Origin: a virus
Strand: one strand, 5' to 3'
DNA length: 33,205 nucleotides
Virus record (IMG/VR): IMGVR_UViG_3300009788_000081
Span: 1 to 33,205 of that record
Positions 1-7,328 of the stretch are shown here, piece after piece; the first letter of the stretch is position 1; the number at the start of each line of letters is the position of its first letter. Made by a program: the position numbers and the translations under genes. Under the pieces are notes generated by a model. The model was given only the letters and a program-made list of their open reading frames with translations, did not search any database and was not told where the DNA came from.

Positions 1-123
1 TACTGAAGTTGGTGAAAGAGAAGCACGGATTCATGGTGAGGCAGTAGGCACTTCTGATAAAAATGCAAGGATTACTGGTCAAGATACAGATAATTCAGGG
101 CGAGAAGCTAGGATAACTGGTAA
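1..123. repeat. Terminal overlap, left copy
   Basis: Bases 1-123 are identical to bases 33083-33205. The copies lie in the same reading frame of the tail-fibre gene, so joining them restores one uninterrupted frame. An exact terminal overlap of this size is what an assembler leaves on a circular or circularly permuted genome. The overlap falls in a repeat-rich gene, so a false join through repeats is possible, but neighbouring repeat units diverge at the DNA level and no other 123-base match was seen. Confidence 0.9.
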
Positions 124-705
124 AACATTCACTTCAGAAAGAGATGCACGAATTACTGGACAGGATACAGGAAATAGTGATAAACAAGCCAGAATTACAG
201 GTCAAGATACTGCTCAAGATACAAAGGAAGCTAGGATAACTGGTGAAATCACAGATAATTCAGATAGAGAAGCAAGGATTCATGGGCAAGTAACTGATAA
301 TAGCAATAGGTTGGGTAGGATTCATGGTAAAACTACTGGTATCTCAACTAAAGAGGCTAGAATACATGGGCAAACCACAGAAGATGAGGTAAGGGAAGTT
401 AGGATAACTGGTAAAGATACTGCTAATTCAGAGCGAGATGCAAGGGTTTATGGACAAGATGTTGCCCAAGATACCAAAGAGGCTCGAATACACGGGCAGA
501 CAACGGCTAACAGCGTTAGAAACGCTAGAATAACTGGTCAGGTATCTGATAATTCAAACAGGTCAGCTAGGATAACTGGTGAGGCAGTAATTAGTGGAAG
601 AAATGCAGTTATTAAGGGTATGGCTGTAATCTCAAGTGAAAGACTGGCTACTGTTACTGTAGTAGGGATTGGCTCAGAAAGAAGTGCAAGCATAGTTGGT
701 GCTAA
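2..705 (+). repeat. Fibre repeat array B (left-edge part)
   Basis: Tandem 42-bp coding units (14 residues, sometimes 13) with an invariant core ARI-T/H-G-Q/K/E. Together with 32886-33205 they make about 21 units once the circle is closed. The DNA copies are diverged enough to be told apart. Two further units sit before the propeller-like domain at about 31742-31850. Confidence 0.85.
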
Positions 706-823
706 ATGTCCTTGGTTTGAAAAAGAAGATATTGATTGGCAAAGTAAAGATGAAGTTGATTGGTTTACTAGGGTTAAAAAGAAGATTTATAGACAATCAA
801 GAAAGATTATTTGCAATGAATGA
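2..823 (+). CDS. Tail fibre, C-terminal part (gene continues across the contig junction from 30699)
   Basis: The frame is open from base 2 to the TGA at 821-823 with no start needed, because it continues the gene that begins at 30699. The joined product is 1068 residues. This part is mostly an array of about 14-residue repeats of the pattern xARI(T/H)GQ(D/V)T(D/A)NSxR, decaying into looser valine/isoleucine-rich units near base 600-700. It ends in a distinct tail of about 50 residues with tryptophans (CPWFEKEDIDW, VDWF) and a basic C-terminus. The ATG at 311 is an internal methionine-like site without a Shine-Dalgarno, so I do not take it as a start. Repetitive beta-rich fibres of this kind typically act in host attachment. 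The function is inferred from architecture. Confidence 0.85.
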   Translation, partial: TEVGEREARIHGEAVGTSDKNARITGQDTDNSGREARITGKTFTSERDARITGQDTGNSDKQARITGQDTAQDTKEARITGEITDNSDREARIHGQVTDNSNRLGRIHGKTTGISTKEARIHGQTTEDEVREVRITGKDTANSERDARVYGQDVAQDTKEARIHGQTTANSVRNARITGQVSDNSNRSARITGEAVISGRNAVIKGMAVISSERLATVTVVGIGSERSASIVGAKCPWFEKEDIDWQSKDEVDWFTRVKKKIYRQSRKIICNE

Positions 824-832
824 TGTTATAAT
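824..832 (+). promoter_or_regulatory. Extended -10 promoter for the head-tail connector operon
   Basis: TGtTATAAT lies directly after the tail-fibre stop codon and before the adaptor gene. The same TGnTATAAT form recurs at 22213, 24723 and 29164. No convincing -35 is seen, as expected for extended -10 promoters. Confidence 0.55.
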
Positions 833-835
833 TTG

Positions 836-852
836 AAGGAGGTGTTTAATTT
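836..852 (+). promoter_or_regulatory. Late-gene leader motif with strong SD
   Basis: AAGGAGGTGTTTAATTT abuts the ATG at 853. The same AAGGnGGTG plus TTTAATTT or AATAAWTAA block precedes the genes at 2980, 9226, 11484, 24797, 25495 and 29488. Confidence 0.8.
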
Positions 853-1527
853 ATGGCAAGCAGACGAAGATACACAACCAGCGATGAAATATCAGAATAC
901 GCTGATATTATAATTGATGATAGCACTGAAGCCGATGACCAGATAAGTCAGGCTGAAGAAATGATAGATGCTTACGTTGGTTTTCAGAATAAACATATTA
1001 GAGTTAAATATGAAGGCATGGCTACAGGTGGTACAACTACTACCTTGCTTGATACTTCTAGCGATTCACCACTTGGCTACAACGATAATTACTTTAATTA
1101 TTGTGAAGTAGAAGTAGTAGCTGGTACAAATGTAGGTGAAATCAGACAAATCGCTTCTTCAGATGGGTCAGCTAATTCAATCACAGTTAACACAGCTTTT
1201 ACAGCAGCTATTGATTCAACTTCTGTTTATATAATTAGGCAATTAGGTAAATTCCCAAGAGTAGAAGATATTTTTACTAAGATAGTTGATAGTGAATCAA
1301 TTTACTACAAATCAATTCCTGAAGCAGTTAAAAGGGCTGTTGCTGCTCAACTCCAGTACATAATTGAAAAAGGTGTCGAGTTTTTTGCAGGAGCAACTGA
1401 TAAAAGTTCAGAAGTTATTGGCGATTATCAATATACAGTTAAAAAAGGTGCTGAAAGACTAATTGCACCTAAAGCTCGAATGTTGCTTAAAGGCATTATG
1501 AATAGAAAAGGGAGGCTGGTAGCATGA
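853..1527 (+). CDS. Head-tail connector (adaptor) protein
   Basis: This 224-residue protein is probably the adaptor ring that docks under the portal, equivalent to SPP1 gp15 or HK97 gp6. The N-terminal stretch (about 1-45) is acidic and helical with a T-x-x-E-I-x-x-Y pattern typical of connectors. A beta-rich insert spans about 50-130 (glycine/threonine-rich). The helices at about 135-224 include a long amphipathic segment, IPEAVKRAVAAQLQYI. The basal family is about 100-120 residues, so the central insert is extra. It overlaps the next gene by 4 bp (ATGA). Position between capsid-side genes and the stopper supports the call. Family assignment rests on size, fold pattern and order. Confidence 0.7.
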   Translation: MASRRRYTTSDEISEYADIIIDDSTEADDQISQAEEMIDAYVGFQNKHIRVKYEGMATGGTTTTLLDTSSDSPLGYNDNYFNYCEVEVVAGTNVGEIRQIASSDGSANSITVNTAFTAAIDSTSVYIIRQLGKFPRVEDIFTKIVDSESIYYKSIPEAVKRAVAAQLQYIIEKGVEFFAGATDKSSEVIGDYQYTVKKGAERLIAPKARMLLKGIMNRKGRLVA

Positions 1528-1835
1528 AGCATTTGTTTAGACAAACAGTAACTTGCTATCCTACCCCAAGTAAAGATGAATATGGCAGAGAGAGCTTTTC
1601 AGCAAGCACAGCTTATCGAGGCAGATTTGTCTTGAAATCAATCATTATCATTGATTCTAAAGGTGAAGAAGTCCAAGCTGACGCTGTTTGTTACTTGCCA
1701 AATACTGTTGCTGATTTAGATGTCGGGGATAAAGTTGAATATAACAGTATTTCTTATAGGATAATTAAACTAGAGCAACCAATGGATGATTTGAGTGTTA
1801 AGTTTATAAAAGTTACTTTAAAGAAAAAGTTATGA
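1524..1835 (+). CDS. Head closure (stopper) protein
   Basis: A 103-residue protein matching the short head-tail joining/stopper family (SPP1 gp16-like): basic N-terminus MKHLFRQTVTCY, a DEYGRESF turn, and the late DVGDKVEYNSISYRI segment followed by a beta hairpin, a layout common in these proteins. It should seal the connector below the adaptor and prevent DNA leakage. It overlaps both neighbours by 4 bp, implying translational coupling. Confidence 0.7.
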   Translation: MKHLFRQTVTCYPTPSKDEYGRESFSASTAYRGRFVLKSIIIIDSKGEEVQADAVCYLPNTVADLDVGDKVEYNSISYRIIKLEQPMDDLSVKFIKVTLKKKL

Positions 1836-2185
1836 AAATAGTTTGGGATACTAAAGATTTTGATATAAAGTCAGCTAAAGCAACACCTGCCATGATTCAA
1901 GTTGCAAGTAAAGCAGTAGGCGAAGCAGGAGATGAGCTTTTAAGGCTGTCTGCTTTAGAAGTGCCACATGATACTGGTCATCTACAAGGTACTGGTAAAG
2001 TCAGTAAAAAAAAATTAGAAGCAGCAATCAGCTATAACACGCCTTATGCTGTTAGATTACATGAACATCCAGAATTTAAGTTTCAGAAAGGTAGGAAAGC
2101 TAAATATTTAGAAAGTCCACTTAAAAATAATGTGGGTGTATTTAAAAGCATAATTTCTGAAAGAATTAAACAAGGATTAAAATAA
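1832..2185 (+). CDS. HK97 gp10-like neck / minor head-tail protein
   Basis: A 117-residue protein with the signature of the HK97-gp10/minor capsid family: a helical first half, then PHDTGHLQGT and the ISYNTPYAVRLHEHPEF segment, then a basic stretch and a closing helix (YLESPLKNNVGVFKSII). These proteins sit at the head-tail joint, between stopper and tail terminator, which is exactly the position here. Confidence 0.75.
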   Translation: MKIVWDTKDFDIKSAKATPAMIQVASKAVGEAGDELLRLSALEVPHDTGHLQGTGKVSKKKLEAAISYNTPYAVRLHEHPEFKFQKGRKAKYLESPLKNNVGVFKSIISERIKQGLK

Positions 2186-2337
2186 TGCCATCGGGAGTTT
2201 ATAAACACAAACCACATTCTGAAGTAACTAAAAAAAAGATAGGCATTACTAATAGAAAACAACAAAAAAGATTATGGCAAGACCCAGAACATAGAAAATA
2301 TATGATTGAAGCTTTCGGTAGAATTATAAAAAAATAA
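2185..2337 (+). CDS. NUMOD3-like DNA-binding scrap, possibly from a homing endonuclease
   Basis: A 50-residue basic protein whose start overlaps the previous stop (TAATG). The segment KPHSEVTKKKIGITNRK closely resembles the NUMOD3 motif (H-S/T-E-x-T-K-K-K-I) found in GIY-YIG and HNH homing endonucleases. No nuclease core follows; the frame stops at 2335-2337. It may be a remnant of a mobile endonuclease or a small stand-alone DNA-binding protein. A related 28-residue scrap lies at 23629. Confidence 0.55.
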   Translation: MPSGVYKHKPHSEVTKKKIGITNRKQQKRLWQDPEHRKYMIEAFGRIIKK

Positions 2338-2359
2338 AAGTTTTCTAAGGATGTATTAA

Positions 2360-2749
2360 ATGGCAAACAAACCAATAGACAATCTAGCTAAATATTTAGA
2401 AGACAATGAAATAGGTACGTTGGCTGAGGATTTATTCAAAGCCTATTTACCTGATAAGCCCAACGATGTAGTTGTGGTTTATGACACAGGTGGATTTGAG
2501 CCTGATGTTTATTTACCAACTGGAGTACCCACTTTTCAAATCTTTGTTAGAAGTACAAATTATACTGCTGGCAAAGCAAAAGTAGATGCAATAGTAGCCC
2601 TTGTTAATAGGAAGGCTAATCTTCAATTAGTTTCAGGCGGTGTTTATTTTTACTACCTGACTTTAATGAGTGAGCCAGTCCATATTGGCAGAGATGAAAA
2701 TGAGCGTGATGAGTTTAGTATTAACGTAAGAAGCATGATTAGAAGATAG
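2360..2749 (+). CDS. Tail terminator protein
   Basis: A 129-residue protein consistent with the tail terminator/minor capsid 3 family (SPP1 gp17-like), which caps the tail tube and joins it to the head. Visible features are an N-terminal helix (IDNLAKYLEDN), the VVVVYDTGGFEPDV beta segment, the FQIFVRSTNYTAGKAKVDAI strand-helix typical of this fold, and a final strand ending DEFSINVRSMIRR. It lies between the neck protein and the major tail protein, as in SPP1-like phages. Confidence 0.75.
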   Translation: MANKPIDNLAKYLEDNEIGTLAEDLFKAYLPDKPNDVVVVYDTGGFEPDVYLPTGVPTFQIFVRSTNYTAGKAKVDAIVALVNRKANLQLVSGGVYFYYLTLMSEPVHIGRDENERDEFSINVRSMIRR

Positions 2750-2753
2750 TTTG

Positions 2754-2762
2754 TGTTAAAAT
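2754..2762 (+). promoter_or_regulatory. Possible extended -10 (TGtTAAAAT)
   Basis: A TGnTAAAAT element sits 15 bp before the Com-like gene and resembles the TGnTATAAT elements elsewhere in the window. No -35 was recognised. Confidence 0.3.
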
Positions 2763-2776
2763 AGGTATTAAGTATT

Positions 2777-2977
2777 ATGATAAAAGTAGATGGCAAAGTA
2801 TATAGAGAGTTTAGATGTACTAAATGCAGGAATCTGCTTGCTTTAGAAAATATTTATGCGGGCAGACTACAAATTAAGTGTCCTAAATGCAATACTATGA
2901 ATAATATAAACTTTAAGACAACTAGAGCAGAATTATTAAAATTAGCTAATAAAACTTTTAAGGAGGTGAATAATTAA
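2777..2977 (+). CDS. Com-like zinc-binding protein
   Basis: A 66-residue protein with two CxxC knuckles: RCTKCRNLLALEN (about residues 14-17) and IKCPKCNTMN (about 35-38). The pattern CxxCxxLL-x(n)-IKCPxC is that of the Mu Com family, an RNA-binding translational activator of mom. It has no visible SD of its own and is followed within 3 bp by the major tail protein, whose leader motif (2960-2979) lies inside this coding sequence. Role here unknown: it could bind RNA to control late gene translation, or be a small virion zinc protein. Confidence 0.6.
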   Translation: MIKVDGKVYREFRCTKCRNLLALENIYAGRLQIKCPKCNTMNNINFKTTRAELLKLANKTFKEVNN

Positions 2978-2979
2978 TT
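2960..2979 (+). promoter_or_regulatory. Late-gene leader motif before the major tail protein
   Basis: AAGGAGGTGAATAATTAATT abuts the ATG at 2980. It is the best SD of this operon and matches the block upstream of the scaffold and capsid genes. Confidence 0.8.
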
Positions 2980-3489
2980 ATGGCAGCAGACATTACAAAT
3001 GTAAAACTAGGTGTTTGTAATATTACTTTCAACGATGTTGATTTGGGTCATACCAAAGGCGGAGTTGTTGTAACTTACACTCCAGAATATCACGATGTTA
3101 CCGTAGATAAATTTGGTAATACTATAGTTGAGAAAGTGCTTATAGGTGAAAAATTGACAGTTAAAGCACCTATAGCGGAAGCAACTATGTCCAATTTAGC
3201 AGTCGCTATGCCTGTAACCTCAGGCGATACAAGCAAGACTACTATTGGCGACCAAGTTGGTACAGCGTTAGCAACTTTAGCCAAACAATTAGTGCTTCAC
3301 CCTATTGCTAACGATGCAGCAGACTTATCAGAAGACGTTGTTTTGTATAAGGCAATAGTTGGAAGTGAAATTGCATTAGATTACACATACGATGGTGAAA
3401 GAATTGTTGAAGTTACTTTTGAAGCATTGTTAGACGAAAGCAGAAGTGCAGGAGACTATCTAGGTTTAATTGGAGATTCAACAACTTAA
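2980..3489 (+). CDS. Major tail (tube) protein
   Basis: This 169-residue protein should form the tail tube by stacking hexamers. It is beta-rich: N-terminal VKLGVCNITFNDVDLGHTKGGV is a frequent opening of siphovirus tube proteins, followed by a strand reading VVVTYTPEYHDVTVDK and a late strand IVEVTFEALLDES. It comes after the tail terminator and before the chaperone pair and tape measure, and it carries the strongest leader motif in the tail operon, as expected for an abundant protein. Confidence 0.8.
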   Translation: MAADITNVKLGVCNITFNDVDLGHTKGGVVVTYTPEYHDVTVDKFGNTIVEKVLIGEKLTVKAPIAEATMSNLAVAMPVTSGDTSKTTIGDQVGTALATLAKQLVLHPIANDAADLSEDVVLYKAIVGSEIALDYTYDGERIVEVTFEALLDESRSAGDYLGLIGDSTT

Positions 3490-3492
3490 TAA

Positions 3493-3530
3493 GTAATTAG
3501 CATTTGAGACAGGTAATGTCCGCCAATTAC
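3493..3530 (+). promoter_or_regulatory. Hairpin leader before the tail chaperone gene
   Basis: GTAATTaGC (3493-3501) pairs with GCcAATTAC (3522-3530), and an inner GACA/TGTC stem (3508-3511/3517-3520) closes a GGTAA loop. The hairpin ends four bases before the ATG at 3535. No ordinary SD is visible, so the hairpin may set the low chaperone-to-tube-protein ratio. Confidence 0.45.
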
Positions 3531-3534
3531 GACT

Positions 3535-3915
3535 ATGAAAAGTATAAATGTAAAAATTAATAACAAAGACGTTGTTATTAAGAAACTACCTCTTGGTAAA
3601 TATGCTGAGGTATTAGGTGCGTTAGATAAACTTCCAACAAAAGTTGGAGATTTTGATAAGTTATCTCAAGATAAAATTATTGCATCTTTACCTAAGCTAA
3701 TATCCGAGTCCTTCCCTGAATTGATTAAGATTATTTCTATTGCTTCTGGTGTTTTAGAAGAAGAATTAACTAATGAGTATGGATTAGATGATGTTACCCT
3801 TTTGATTAAGGGTATTTTTGATGTAAATGACTTTAACTTAGTAAAAAAAAATATTCAGGGGCTACTCAAAAAAAAGGAGGTAGCCAAAAAAGTAGGTACT
3901 GGCTTGAAAAAGTAA
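3535..3915 (+). CDS. Tail assembly chaperone (G-type, short product)
   Basis: A 126-residue protein located between the tube protein and the tape measure, where siphophages encode their tail assembly chaperones. It is helical and acidic in the middle (ISIASGVLEEELTNEYGL), with an N-terminal MKSINVKINNKDVVIKKLPLG strand pair common to such proteins. A run of eight A at 3868-3875 followed by GG offers a slippery heptamer A AAA AAG in phase (3870-3876), so part of the ribosomes are expected to shift by -1 into the frame that ends at 4229. Confidence 0.75.
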   Translation: MKSINVKINNKDVVIKKLPLGKYAEVLGALDKLPTKVGDFDKLSQDKIIASLPKLISESFPELIKIISIASGVLEEELTNEYGLDDVTLLIKGIFDVNDFNLVKKNIQGLLKKKEVAKKVGTGLKK

Positions 3916-4229
3916 TAGACACTTTTGCAAATGAGTATGGTTGGACAAAACACTATATCTTAGAAAAGGTCTATCCTGATGAAGCATTAGTAATGTTAGA
4001 TTTGATTAGACAAAGAAACAATCAAAACTACTTAATGCTGTTAATGATTGCCCAAAATCCTTATACTAAAGAGCCACAAAGACTTAGTGATTCATTAAGG
4101 GATAATGTTAGGATGACAGCAATTAGCGATGACATAAACAAAACAAGTGAGGTTTTAGATAAAGATGGGGTTAAAAAATTGAAAAGATTATTAAAGAAAA
4201 CTCCTAAATCAAGAATGGGAGCAAAATAA
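3876..4229 (+). CDS. Tail assembly chaperone T-extension, made by -1 frameshift
   Basis: After slippage at 3870-3876 the -1 frame reads GGSQKSRYWLEKVIDTFANE and stays open to 4229, giving a 231-residue fusion (114 + 117). The segment WLEKVIDTFANEYGW-x(4)-YILEKVYPDEALVML resembles the T region of G/GT chaperones, which recruits the tape measure. Without the shift, the nearest ATG (3993) has no SD and would discard this conserved-looking stretch, so I favour the fusion. The extension ends 1 bp before the tape-measure start. Confidence 0.7.
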   Translation, partial: GGSQKSRYWLEKVIDTFANEYGWTKHYILEKVYPDEALVMLDLIRQRNNQNYLMLLMIAQNPYTKEPQRLSDSLRDNVRMTAISDDINKTSEVLDKDGVKKLKRLLKKTPKSRMGAK

Positions 4230-4230
4230 T

Positions 4231-6477
4231 ATGAATTTAGGCACACTGATAGCCAAAATCAAAGCAGATACAACTGGTTTTAAAAAAGGACTTACAGGAG
4301 CAAAGAAAGATATAAAATCCTTTCAAAAAACGGTAGGTTCTAGTATGCAAAAAGCCAAGACTTCATCTTTAATGGTAGCTGGTGCTATTACAGCAATTGG
4401 AGTTGCTTCTTTTAAATTAGGAGATGTTGCTGGTAAATATGAAAGCATAAGAGATGCTTTTGGCTCAATGACTAAAGAGATGGGTATTGGTGTTGAAGAT
4501 TTTGAAAAGAAAGTTGCTGACGCTTCAAGAGGTACATTAGATAGATTAACTATTCTTCAGGGTGGTACTAGGGCTTTATCTCTTATAGGTAGAGAAGCCT
4601 TCTCAGATTTTGGCAATCAGTTTGCTCAAATGGCTGCTCTTTCTAAAAAGGCAGCTAGGGCTACTGGTCAAGAGGTAACATTTATGTTTGATTCATTAAT
4701 TACTGGTATGTCTAGGGAGTCTAAAATGATTTTGGATAACCTAGGAATCACAGTAGATTTGACTCAAGCTAAAAAAGATTATGCTGAAGAATTGGGTAAA
4801 AGTACAGAAGAATTAACGATAAGTGAAGAAAAAACTGCTGTTTTAAATCACACTCTTGAAAAATTAGAAGAAACTTATGGCGATGTAGCAGTTTCAGGTG
4901 GTGGCTTTGCTGGAGCAATGTCAGCATTAAAAACTTCGATTACTAATGCCAGTATTGAGATAGGTACTGCTTTGTTACCAGCCTTAAATCATTTGGTTAG
5001 GATACTTACTCCACTTATCGAAGAATATATACCAAAACTTATTGGTAGGATGAAAAGCATTATTGATTGGCTTAAACAAAATGAATGGGCTGTTTATGGT
5101 TTAGCAGGAGCAATCATAGGAGTATTAGTCCCTGCATTTTATGCTTTGGCTGTAGCAATATGGACTGCAATGACTCCACTCCTTCCATTTATTGCTATAG
5201 GTGTTGCCATAGGATTAGCTATATGGGGAATTATAGAAGTTGTAAAAATACTTATTAAGGAGTGGTCAAAGATGGTAAAGATTTTTGAGCAACTCCCTGG
5301 CAAAGAAGTAGTGGCATGGGGAGTTAAAATGAAAAAAGCTTTTGAGGACTGGATAGAGGAAACATCAAAAAAAGTAATCAAATTTTTTCAAACACTTCCA
5401 GAAAAGGTAAAAAAAGGACTCGAGAAGCTAGTAGGGATAATGATTGATTACAATGTTAGGACTTTAGAAAGATGGGGTACTCATTTAATAGAATTAGAAG
5501 AAAAAATTAGAGTTTGGTTTGAAGAATTGCCTGGTAAAGTAGAGACTTGGTTGATTACAACAGGGGAAGTGATTTCAGCTTGGTGGGATGAAACAAAATT
5601 GGCTATTGTAAATAAGTTAATGGAGTGGGGAGAAGCCATTAAAGTTTGGTTTGAAGAATTGCCAAATAGAATAAAAGAATGGCTATCTTCAATTAAAGCA
5701 GCATTTTTAACTGGGTGGGATGAAATTAAAACAAATACAGTACAAAAATTAACTGAAATAAAAGAAGGTATAAAACTATGGTTTGACAATTTGCTGGTGA
5801 GTTTTAAAGAATGGTTCACAAATCTAGGTAAAGTAACACCTAAAAGCATTGTAGAAGGATATGAGTCGGAGCGACTTTCAATGGCTGGCAAAATAGTTGC
5901 TTATATATTAGGATTTATAGGTTTAGTATTGATTACTTTAGTTGTAGGATTTATTGATGTAGCAATAAAAGCTACCACAGCATTACGCAAGAAGTTAATA
6001 GAAGGACTTGAAAAAGTAAGGGCTTGGGCTATAAAGAAAATTGGTGAGATAGTAACTGGTGTTTATAATAAATTTCTTGAGTTGCCTGGTTTAATAAGAG
6101 ATGCAGCTAGTAAAATTAAAAATGCTCTTATTCAGCCATTTAAAAATGCTTGGGATTCTATTAAGGGTTGGCTTGATAAAATAAATCAAGGAATAAAAGA
6201 TGCACTTGATAAAGATACAAAAGGGAGTCTTTCAATTCAACAAACATTAGACGAAACTGTTGCTGCTGTTAAAAACGCTTATAGTGAATTAGGAAATATA
6301 GCTTTACCTTCAATGTCTAGAACAGTAACACCAGCAATAGCACCAGTGGCTACTGCTACCAGGGGAGTAGTACAGCATAATAAAATTGGACAAGTTGTGA
6401 TTCAAGAGCCTATGGATATTGATACTTTTATGCGAAGATTAAGTTTTGATTATAGAACTAGAGGAGATTTAGGATGA
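4231..6477 (+). CDS. Tape measure protein
   Basis: This 748-residue protein is the largest tail gene and should set tail length and help DNA entry. It starts MNLGTLIAKIKADTTGFKKG, the classic opening of phage tape measures (LxxxIxADTxxFxxGL). A conserved N-terminal region (about 1-250) is followed by hydrophobic segments at about 285-345, long helical repeats rich in W and E with recurring WFEELPGK/WFEELPNR units (about 370-540), and another hydrophobic segment at about 550-580. No lytic transglycosylase or peptidase motif was recognised. From length alone the tail should be roughly 110 nm, assuming 1.5 A per residue. Confidence 0.9.
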   Translation: MNLGTLIAKIKADTTGFKKGLTGAKKDIKSFQKTVGSSMQKAKTSSLMVAGAITAIGVASFKLGDVAGKYESIRDAFGSMTKEMGIGVEDFEKKVADASRGTLDRLTILQGGTRALSLIGREAFSDFGNQFAQMAALSKKAARATGQEVTFMFDSLITGMSRESKMILDNLGITVDLTQAKKDYAEELGKSTEELTISEEKTAVLNHTLEKLEETYGDVAVSGGGFAGAMSALKTSITNASIEIGTALLPALNHLVRILTPLIEEYIPKLIGRMKSIIDWLKQNEWAVYGLAGAIIGVLVPAFYALAVAIWTAMTPLLPFIAIGVAIGLAIWGIIEVVKILIKEWSKMVKIFEQLPGKEVVAWGVKMKKAFEDWIEETSKKVIKFFQTLPEKVKKGLEKLVGIMIDYNVRTLERWGTHLIELEEKIRVWFEELPGKVETWLITTGEVISAWWDETKLAIVNKLMEWGEAIKVWFEELPNRIKEWLSSIKAAFLTGWDEIKTNTVQKLTEIKEGIKLWFDNLLVSFKEWFTNLGKVTPKSIVEGYESERLSMAGKIVAYILGFIGLVLITLVVGFIDVAIKATTALRKKLIEGLEKVRAWAIKKIGEIVTGVYNKFLELPGLIRDAASKIKNALIQPFKNAWDSIKGWLDKINQGIKDALDKDTKGSLSIQQTLDETVAAVKNAYSELGNIALPSMSRTVTPAIAPVATATRGVVQHNKIGQVVIQEPMDIDTFMRRLSFDYRTRGDLG

Positions 6478-7328
6478 TAGAAACTATAGTAATACCAAAA
6501 GCCAGTGATGGTAGCGATTTTACCATTTATACCAGTGCAGGTTATGCTACTTTATTGGTTGGACAAGATGGGTTTAGTAGTCCAGCAACTAGGATTGTTA
6601 GAGATGACTACCCAATTAAGCATGGTGGGGAATTAATCAGCCAATATTATAAAAAAAGAAGAATTGTTTTAAGGGGTATGCTTCTAAAAACCACCAAGGC
6701 TTTGTTTATGAGCCACAGAAGGGATTTAATAGATGCTTTTACTTTTAACAACGCTGAAAAAACAATGGTGGTTACTTTAATGGATGATACAGTGATTCAA
6801 ATTGCTGTTATTGGCATATCTGAATTAAGGATGTCTCAAAAAGGGTTGATGGCAGAGTGGGAAATTGAAGTTGAAGCTAATGACCCTATCTTTTACAGCA
6901 ATACCCTTAATTCTGAGACTGGCTATGTTACTACTATTGCAGGTGGGGCTACTATACCTGCTACGATTCCCCTGGCTTTATCTGGTGGAATTACTAATGA
7001 ATTAGAGATTACTAATAGTGGTAATGCTAAAGTTTATCCTACTTCTTTTCAAATTCATGGTCCTGGGACTAATTTTGTCATTGATAATAGAGAAGCAGGA
7101 GAAGCTCTTTATTACAATGCTGAAATTCCTGATGGAAGTTATGTTGATATAGATTTTAAAACGAGGACTGCTTTATTAAATGGATTAACTAATGTTTATA
7201 CAAATATTAGCGGAGATTTTTGGAAAGTAGGGATAGGAACAAATACTATCACTTTAACTGTTGGTACTGGAAGTGAAGCTGGTACTAGAATTGAAATTAG
7301 CTGGCGTGATGGCTACTGGGGGGTGTAG
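6474..7328 (+). CDS. Distal tail protein (Dit)
   Basis: A 284-residue protein with the organisation of siphovirus Dit proteins: an N-terminal tail-tube-like domain with the RIVRDDYPIKHGGELISQYYKKRRIVLRGML region (about 40-75), then a C-terminal galectin-like beta domain (about 140-284). It forms the hexameric ring connecting the tube to the hub. The start overlaps the tape measure by 4 bp (ATGA), and the gene follows the canonical order. Confidence 0.8.
   Translation: MIETIVIPKASDGSDFTIYTSAGYATLLVGQDGFSSPATRIVRDDYPIKHGGELISQYYKKRRIVLRGMLLKTTKALFMSHRRDLIDAFTFNNAEKTMVVTLMDDTVIQIAVIGISELRMSQKGLMAEWEIEVEANDPIFYSNTLNSETGYVTTIAGGATIPATIPLALSGGITNELEITNSGNAKVYPTSFQIHGPGTNFVIDNREAGEALYYNAEIPDGSYVDIDFKTRTALLNGLTNVYTNISGDFWKVGIGTNTITLTVGTGSEAGTRIEISWRDGYWGV

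Noticed and set aside
311-823. ATG 311 as an independent gene start
   Set aside because: The frame is open upstream to base 2 with the same repeats and joins the right-edge frame; 311 has no SD.
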